16,637 nt of DNA from an uncultured Bacilli bacterium (GTDB taxonomy: Bacteria; Bacillota_I; Bacilli_A; RF39; UBA660), in the NCBI GenBank assembly GCA_910589335.1, contig CAJUTW010000037.1, positions 1 to 16,637 of the forward strand, read 5' to 3'. This document shows, one piece after another, positions 13,612-16,637 of this stretch (position 1 is the stretch's first letter; each line of letters opens with the position of its first letter). Position numbers and translations under genes: made by a program. A model generated the notes under the pieces. That model had not been told where the DNA came from and did not search any database. It saw only the letters and a program-made list of their open reading frames with translations.

Positions 13612-14814
13612 ATGAAAAAAAACATAAAATTTTTTGTAGCAATAATCATTATCTTTGTAATACTTTTATTAAGTATTAAATACATAAAAAAAGAACACTT
13701 TTTAGATTATAAAATTTCAAATTATACAATTAAAGAACATTTTTATATAAGAGAAAAATCTCACTATTACGATTTTTTAATTAATAATAAAAATAATTCC
13801 TACACTATAACATTAAATAAAAAACTAAATAAAGCAAAAAAAATAATTAAAAATATAAAAACATATAAAGAAAAAGATCTTGAATGTATTGTTCCAACAT
13901 ATAAAAAAAAGATACAAAATAATATATATTGTACTTATAAAAATAAAGCAGTTTCTAATAATATTTTATTAGATAATGAAGATTTTAAAAAAATATTAAA
14001 TAAAGCTAAAATAAAAATTAATAAACCAAAAGATTCTAAAATAAATTATAAAAATCTTACTATTTTTAAAGAAAATATCTCTGACAATTATAAATATATA
14101 ATTTGGGATTACAAAGGAATATATATTATAAGTAGAAATAAGCAAATTTATCAAAAAATTCTAAATAGAGACTTATATGATAATATAATGTCAACTGTAG
14201 TAGAAAAATATTTTGTATTATTTGATAATACCTCAGTAAATGGTATTGAAACTATATACTATTATGATTTATTAAAAAATAAACTAAAATCATTTAAATT
14301 AAAAGAAAAGATATCAAAAGATTCATATATAAATGGAGTTTTTAATAATTTAATATATATAACAGATAAAAAAGAAAAAAAACAATATACCTTAAACATC
14401 AAAAAAAAGAAAATAGAGGATATCTCTGAAAAAGAAAATCAATATCTAAAATATGAAAACTATAAATTAAAAACATTTTCAAAAAGTGATTTTTTTATGA
14501 CAAATCAATATTTTAATAATGAAAATATAAAAGATAAAAATTTTAATTATGAAGAATTAAGAAAAGAATACAATTATTACTATTATTTAGAAAATAACAA
14601 AATTTATAAAGCAATTGAAACAAATAAAAAAAATTCTATACTTTTATTAACACTACCTAATATTAAAGATTGGAAAGTAATTGATGAAGACATATTTATA
14701 ATAAATGAAGATACACTTTATCATTATAATGAACAACAAGGATTAAGAAAAATAATTAAATCAAATGAATTAAAGTATAATTATAAAAATATTTATTATA
14801 TTTGTAAAAGATAA
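13612..14814 (+). CDS. Lys/Asn/Tyr-rich membrane-anchored or secreted protein, unknown function
   Basis: I do not recognise this 400-aa protein. One N-terminal hydrophobic helix (about 5-22) follows MKKN and acts as a signal or anchor, so the rest is exported. The remainder is extremely rich in Lys, Asn, Ile and Tyr. It shows many short beta-like stretches of the form YYYDLLKNKLKSF and IYITDKKEKKQYTL, spaced like strands of a beta-propeller; that is an impression, not a domain match. Codon use is extremely AT-biased. ATG 13612 is preferred over an upstream in-frame TTG (13582) that lies inside the terminator and would put hydrophilic residues before the signal helix. The ribosome site GGTGAT (13603-13608) is weak and close. 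Confidence 0.7.
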   Translation: MKKNIKFFVAIIIIFVILLLSIKYIKKEHFLDYKISNYTIKEHFYIREKSHYYDFLINNKNNSYTITLNKKLNKAKKIIKNIKTYKEKDLECIVPTYKKKIQNNIYCTYKNKAVSNNILLDNEDFKKILNKAKIKINKPKDSKINYKNLTIFKENISDNYKYIIWDYKGIYIISRNKQIYQKILNRDLYDNIMSTVVEKYFVLFDNTSVNGIETIYYYDLLKNKLKSFKLKEKISKDSYINGVFNNLIYITDKKEKKQYTLNIKKKKIEDISEKENQYLKYENYKLKTFSKSDFFMTNQYFNNENIKDKNFNYEELRKEYNYYYYLENNKIYKAIETNKKNSILLLTLPNIKDWKVIDEDIFIINEDTLYHYNEQQGLRKIIKSNELKYNYKNIYYICKR

Positions 14815-14821
14815 TAAGTGA

Positions 14822-15032
14822 AAAGCTTCAGTTCAATTTTGTTTAAAAGAACATCCTGAGAAGGAAGAACAACTTGTTATTGAAATGGGAAAACCTATGG
14901 CAAGACTTCATAAAATAAAAGCAGGTGGATATGGTCCTTTCTTAAAAGGTATGATTTTAAAAAGGTGAAAAGCATTTAGAAGAGTTATCAGAAATTTTTA
15001 ATCTGAATGATAGTAATATTAGAAGAAAGTAG
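14822..15032 (+). pseudogene. Frameshifted gene remnant without a start
   Basis: Two adjoining frames read as one protein segment interrupted by a frameshift. Frame A (14822-14968) reads KASVQFCLKEHPEKEEQLVI, then MGKPMARLHKIKAGGYGPFL and KGMILKR before TGA. Frame B (from GGT at 14964) reads GEKHLEELSEIFNLNDSN to TAG at 15030-15032. The break falls in a run of five A (14959-14963), a typical slip site. Neither frame has a start with a ribosome site; frame A is open only from a TGA at 14819. The residue mix, with many Gly, Pro and His, looks like a real conserved protein and unlike the Lys/Asn-rich gene before it. I cannot name the family. It is most likely the decayed 3' end of a lost gene. 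A sequencing error explains the shift but not the missing start. Confidence 0.6.
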
Positions 15033-15046
15033 AGAAGAAGAAAAAT

Positions 15047-15787
15047 ATGAGTAAAGATTTAGAATTTTTAATTGAATTGGTAAAGAACGCTAGTTTGTTA
15101 ATTGATGATGAATTTGAAGTAAAAGCAAAAGATGATAAGGGAGATTTAGTAACTAATTTTGATTATGAAATTGAAAAATTTATTATCGATAAAATAAAAC
15201 AAAATTATCCAGATTTTTCTATAATAAGTGAAGAATATAATAGTAATAATGAGTTAACTGATAATTGTTTTACGATAGATCCAATTGATGGAACTATAAA
15301 TTTTGCAAATAATATTCCATTATGGGGAATTCAAGTAGCTTGTATTAAAAATAGAAAGACTTGTGCAGCTGTTATCTATTTACCAAAATTAAATGAATTA
15401 TATTATGCAGATGAAAATGGAGCCTTTTTAAATGGAAATCCTATCTCTGTTAATAATTATGCAATTGATAAAGGATTATATACTGTTGAAGGTCCAGGAA
15501 AAATGCTAGGAAGTTTCAAAATGCAACAAATTAGTCGTCATTGCCGAGACTTTTATTGTGCAGCAATAAACTTTGCTTATGTTGCTAGTGGCAGATTTAG
15601 TGCAACTAATTTTGTTTGGGATACTTTATGGGATTATGTACCTGGTCAATTTATAGTAGAACAAGCTGGTGGAGTAATTTATAATGATACAAAAATACAT
15701 ATAGCTGCAAACAATGAATCATTTTTAGAAATTATAAAAAAGAACACAACTATAAAAGATAAAGAGCAAATTATTTTAAAGAAATGA
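15047..15787 (+). CDS. Inositol monophosphatase family protein (SuhB/CysQ-like)
   Basis: A 246-aa soluble Mg2+-dependent phosphatase of the IMPase superfamily, which hydrolyses inositol phosphates, sugar phosphates or 3'-phosphoadenosine 5'-phosphate, depending on the member. Motifs in order: KGDLVTNFD (31-39), the metal-binding pair Glu62-Glu63 in ISEEY, DPIDGTINF (78-86, metal-binding Asp78 and Asp81), and WDTLWDYVPGQFIVEQAGG (191-209) with the C-terminal metal Asp192. All metal ligands appear present, so it should be active. Length is slightly short of the usual 260-270 aa. Which substrate it uses cannot be told. The only ribosome site before ATG 15047 is a weak purine stretch (AGAAGAAGAAA) running on from the pseudogene remnant. 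A good terminator follows. Confidence 0.9.
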   Translation: MSKDLEFLIELVKNASLLIDDEFEVKAKDDKGDLVTNFDYEIEKFIIDKIKQNYPDFSIISEEYNSNNELTDNCFTIDPIDGTINFANNIPLWGIQVACIKNRKTCAAVIYLPKLNELYYADENGAFLNGNPISVNNYAIDKGLYTVEGPGKMLGSFKMQQISRHCRDFYCAAINFAYVASGRFSATNFVWDTLWDYVPGQFIVEQAGGVIYNDTKIHIAANNESFLEIIKKNTTIKDKEQIILKK

Positions 15788-15818
15788 TATTAAGTTATAA
15801 AACTTTATATCTTTTTTT
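15786..15818 (+). terminator. Terminator after the IMPase-family gene
   Basis: GATAT-T-AAGTT (15786-15796), loop ATAA, AACTT-T-ATATC (15801-15811): ten pairs with one T-T mismatch, followed by seven T. From 15819 to 15931 the sequence is nearly pure A/T and I see no gene. Confidence 0.85.
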
Positions 15819-15931
15819 ATTATAAATTATAAAGTAGAGTAATAATAAAACATAAAAATATATTTTTTCTTATAAAATTAGTTATTTTTTTATAATTTAT
15901 ACATAAAATAATATAAAAGTAACTAAATTTA

Positions 15932-15960
15932 TTGATATTTAAAAAAATTTTTGTTATAAT
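15932..15960 (+). promoter_or_regulatory. Sigma-A promoter of the tRNA pair
   Basis: TTGATA (15932-15937), 17-bp spacer, TATAAT (15955-15960) with an extended TG (15952-15953). It lies 12 bp before the first tRNA, a normal distance for a tRNA operon. Confidence 0.85.
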
Positions 15961-15972
15961 TTTATATGTAAT

Positions 15973-16046
15973 GGGGCTTTAGCCAAGCGGTAAGGCGTGG
16001 GTCTGCAACACCCTGATCACCGGTTCAAATCCGGTAGGCCCCTCCA
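15973..16046 (+). tRNA. tRNA-Cys (GCA), CCA encoded
   Basis: Acceptor stem GGGGCTT (15973-15979) pairs with AGGCCCC, including one T-G wobble. D-stem GCC/GGC. The anticodon loop CTGCAAC has anticodon GCA at 16005-16007. T-arm ACCGG-TTCAAAT-CCGGT. Discriminator T16043, the known Cys identity base, then encoded CCA (16044-16046). Confidence 0.96.
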
Positions 16047-16050
16047 TTAT

Positions 16051-16125
16051 GCGAATGTGGTTCAATGGTTAGAATACGGCCTTGCCAAGGCTGTGATGGG
16101 GGTTCGATTCCCCTCATTCGCTCCA
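16051..16125 (+). tRNA. tRNA-Gly (GCC), CCA encoded
   Basis: Acceptor stem GCGAATG (16051-16057) pairs with CATTCGC (16115-16121). Anticodon loop TTGCCAA with GCC at 16084-16086. T-loop TTCGATT. Discriminator T16122 and encoded CCA (16123-16125). Only 4 bp separate it from tRNA-Cys, so both come from one transcript. Confidence 0.96.
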
Positions 16126-16134
16126 TTTGAAAAC

Positions 16135-16172
16135 AACTTACGGACTATTAAAGGTTCGTGAGTTTTTATTTT
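16135..16172 (+). terminator. Terminator of the tRNA operon
   Basis: AACTTACGGAC (16135-16145) pairs with GGTTCGTGAGTT (16154-16164 region) through 11 pairs with G-U wobbles, around the 8-nt loop TATTAAAG. The T-rich tail TTTTTATTTT follows. It starts 9 bp after the tRNA-Gly CCA. Confidence 0.75.
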
Positions 16173-16216
16173 ATATAAAGACTTTAGTTCTCTTTCTAGA
16201 AAGGAGGACTTTTTTG

Positions 16217-16501
16217 ATGTTAGAATTTAAAACTATTGAAACATTAAAACCAAATACTGAAATTTTAGAGGTGATTAAAGATTACACATACAAAGTTAAA
16301 AAAGGTACTGTAAAAAATCTAACATGCACTAATTTGCAAGTTATAGAACCTACAGAATATTTAATTACATATCCTACTACTCTTACAATACTAGAGTATA
16401 AAGTTAATGAAATATCTAACAAACCATTTTTTGTTAAAGAACATAATCAAAAATATTCATTATCAGAAATTACACAAATTTTAAAGAAATTGAAATTTTA
16501 G
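16217..16501 (+). CDS. Hypothetical protein, 94 aa
   Basis: I do not recognise it. It is a soluble protein that looks beta-rich in the middle (TCTNLQVIEPTEYLITYPTT) with a C-terminal helix (YSLSEITQILKKLKF). ATG 16217 follows a near-perfect Shine-Dalgarno, AAAGGAGG (16200-16207), at 9-nt spacing. The same frame is open upstream to 16127 but that part overlaps the tRNA terminator and has no ribosome site. It is the first gene after the tRNA pair. The very strong ribosome site and the small neighbours after it resemble accessory genes of mobile elements more than the chromosomal genes before the tRNAs. Confidence 0.65.
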   Translation: MLEFKTIETLKPNTEILEVIKDYTYKVKKGTVKNLTCTNLQVIEPTEYLITYPTTLTILEYKVNEISNKPFFVKEHNQKYSLSEITQILKKLKF

Positions 16502-16502
16502 A

Positions 16503-16527
16503 CTTCACTTTTTCCGTTTTAGTGAGG
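16503..16527 (+). promoter_or_regulatory. Hairpin covering a Shine-Dalgarno
   Basis: CTTCACT (16503-16509) pairs with AGTGAGG (16521-16527) through seven pairs, one of them T-G, around an 11-nt loop. The 3' strand contains most of the GTGAGGA ribosome site used by the 29-aa ORF at 16534. There is no T-run after it, so it is not a terminator. It could limit translation of the small ORF and of the gene coupled to it. This is a sequence-based inference. Confidence 0.4.
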
Positions 16528-16532
16528 AAACA
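16521..16532 (+). repeat. 12-bp direct repeat, copy 1
   Basis: AGTGAGGAAACA occurs here and again at 16588-16599, 67 bp apart. Both copies sit just ahead of a start codon (16534 and 16620) and contain a Shine-Dalgarno-like GAGG. They could be paired ribosome sites, recombinase-binding sites, or the trace of a small duplication. Confidence 0.55.
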
Positions 16533-16533
16533 T

Positions 16534-16623
16534 ATGGGAGGACATTTTTACAAATTCTTAAGTTTATTGTTTGCTATTTTGTCTTTCAGTGAGGAAACAA
16601 GTGAGGAGATGATTATTTTATGA
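16534..16623 (+). CDS. Short ORF, 29 aa, hydrophobic core, overlapping the next start by ATGA
   Basis: ATG 16534 follows GAGGA (16524-16528) at 5-nt spacing. The peptide begins MGGHFYKFLSLLFAILSF and ends with an acidic, then hydrophobic tail (SEETSEEMIIL). Residues 5-18 are hydrophobic enough to touch a membrane. The stop TGA (16621-16623) overlaps the next ATG (16620-16622) in the classic ATGA arrangement, so translation of the two would be coupled. It may be a leader peptide that sets the expression of the next gene, or a small membrane peptide. I know no family for it, and at 29 codons chance cannot be excluded. Confidence 0.45.
   Translation: MGGHFYKFLSLLFAILSFSEETSEEMIIL
16588..16599 (+). 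repeat. 12-bp direct repeat, copy 2
   Basis: AGTGAGGAAACA, an exact copy of 16521-16532. The flanks are similar too (TTTTAGTGAGG against TTTCAGTGAGG, then ATATGGGAGGA against AGTGAGGAGA), so the duplicated unit may be longer but diverged. Confidence 0.55.
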
Positions 16624-16637
16624 GATGTGCAGTATAT
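16620..16637 (+). CDS. Start of a gene cut by the window end, possible serine recombinase
   Basis: Only six codons are present: MRCAVY. GAGGAG (16603-16608) lies 11 nt before the ATG, which also overlaps the stop of the 29-aa ORF. M-R/K-C/A-A-V/I-Y is the usual opening of serine recombinases and integrases (MxxAIYxRVSTxxQ), where Tyr6 precedes the conserved Arg and catalytic Ser. Six residues cannot prove this. The place, just inside a run of small genes after tRNAs, would suit an element's recombinase. Confidence 0.35.

Noticed and set aside
16127..16216. Long N-terminal extension of the 94-aa protein (start at 16127)
   Set aside because: The extension starts two bases after the tRNA-Gly CCA, covers the tRNA terminator and has no ribosome site, whereas ATG 16217 has AAAGGAGG.
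16521..16599. The repeated AGTGAGGAAACA as a CRISPR array
   Set aside because: Only two 12-bp copies are present, overlapping ribosome sites and coding DNA. No array or cas gene is seen.
15047..16637. UGA read as tryptophan, as in mycoplasmas
   Set aside because: TGA ends the IMPase-family frame right where the family should end, with a terminator overlapping it, and Trp is encoded by TGG throughout.

Overview
The window is about 16.6 kb of very AT-rich bacterial DNA. Every gene I can support lies on the plus strand. The style is that of a low-GC Firmicute, or a Mollicutes-like relative such as the uncultured gut Bacilli: strong GGAGG-type ribosome sites, some TTG starts after GAGGTGA, TTGACA/TATAAT promoters, short U-tailed hairpin terminators and Lys/Asn/Ile-rich proteins. 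UGA is used as a stop and Trp is encoded by TGG, so this is not a Mycoplasma-type code. A ClpB without its N-domain under a CIRCE operator is also seen in Mollicutes. I cannot name a species.

Layout. 1-369: 3' end of a Fe-S uracil-DNA glycosylase-like gene. 686-1853: an unrecognised 174-aa protein and an iron-sulfur flavoprotein-like reductase. 1858-4094: a self-contained heat-shock unit (terminator, CIRCE over a sigma-A promoter, short clpB, terminator). 4146-8657: a close-packed run of six genes, namely a membrane protein, an LD-carboxypeptidase-family (S66) protein, two small proteins, and an ABC ATPase with a large permease. 8730-9419: a membrane-anchored glucosaminidase.

9471-10872 is the most striking part. 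A perfect sigma-A promoter drives a noncoding RNA of about 627 nt that is rich in stems and ends in a terminator. It is followed by a 199-aa four-helix membrane protein that I recognise as OapA, the partner of OLE (ornate, large, extremophilic) RNA. I therefore call the RNA OLE. The usual OLE neighbours (isoprenoid genes such as dxs, and recN) are absent, so this looks like a free-standing OLE/oapA cassette.

10960-13588: a likely operon with a YkpA-type ABC-F protein whose second ATP site looks dead, an anchored thioredoxin-fold protein and a YokE-like PH-domain protein. 13612-14814: a Lys/Asn-rich anchored protein. 14822-15032: a frameshifted gene remnant. 15047-15787: an inositol monophosphatase-family protein. 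15973-16125: tRNA-Cys(GCA) and tRNA-Gly(GCC) with their own promoter and terminator.

After the tRNAs the style changes: small genes with very strong ribosome sites, a 12-bp direct repeat, a 29-codon ORF that overlaps the next start by ATGA, and a gene cut off after six codons (MRCAVY). Those six residues resemble the start of serine recombinases. The right edge may therefore be the border of an integrated element.
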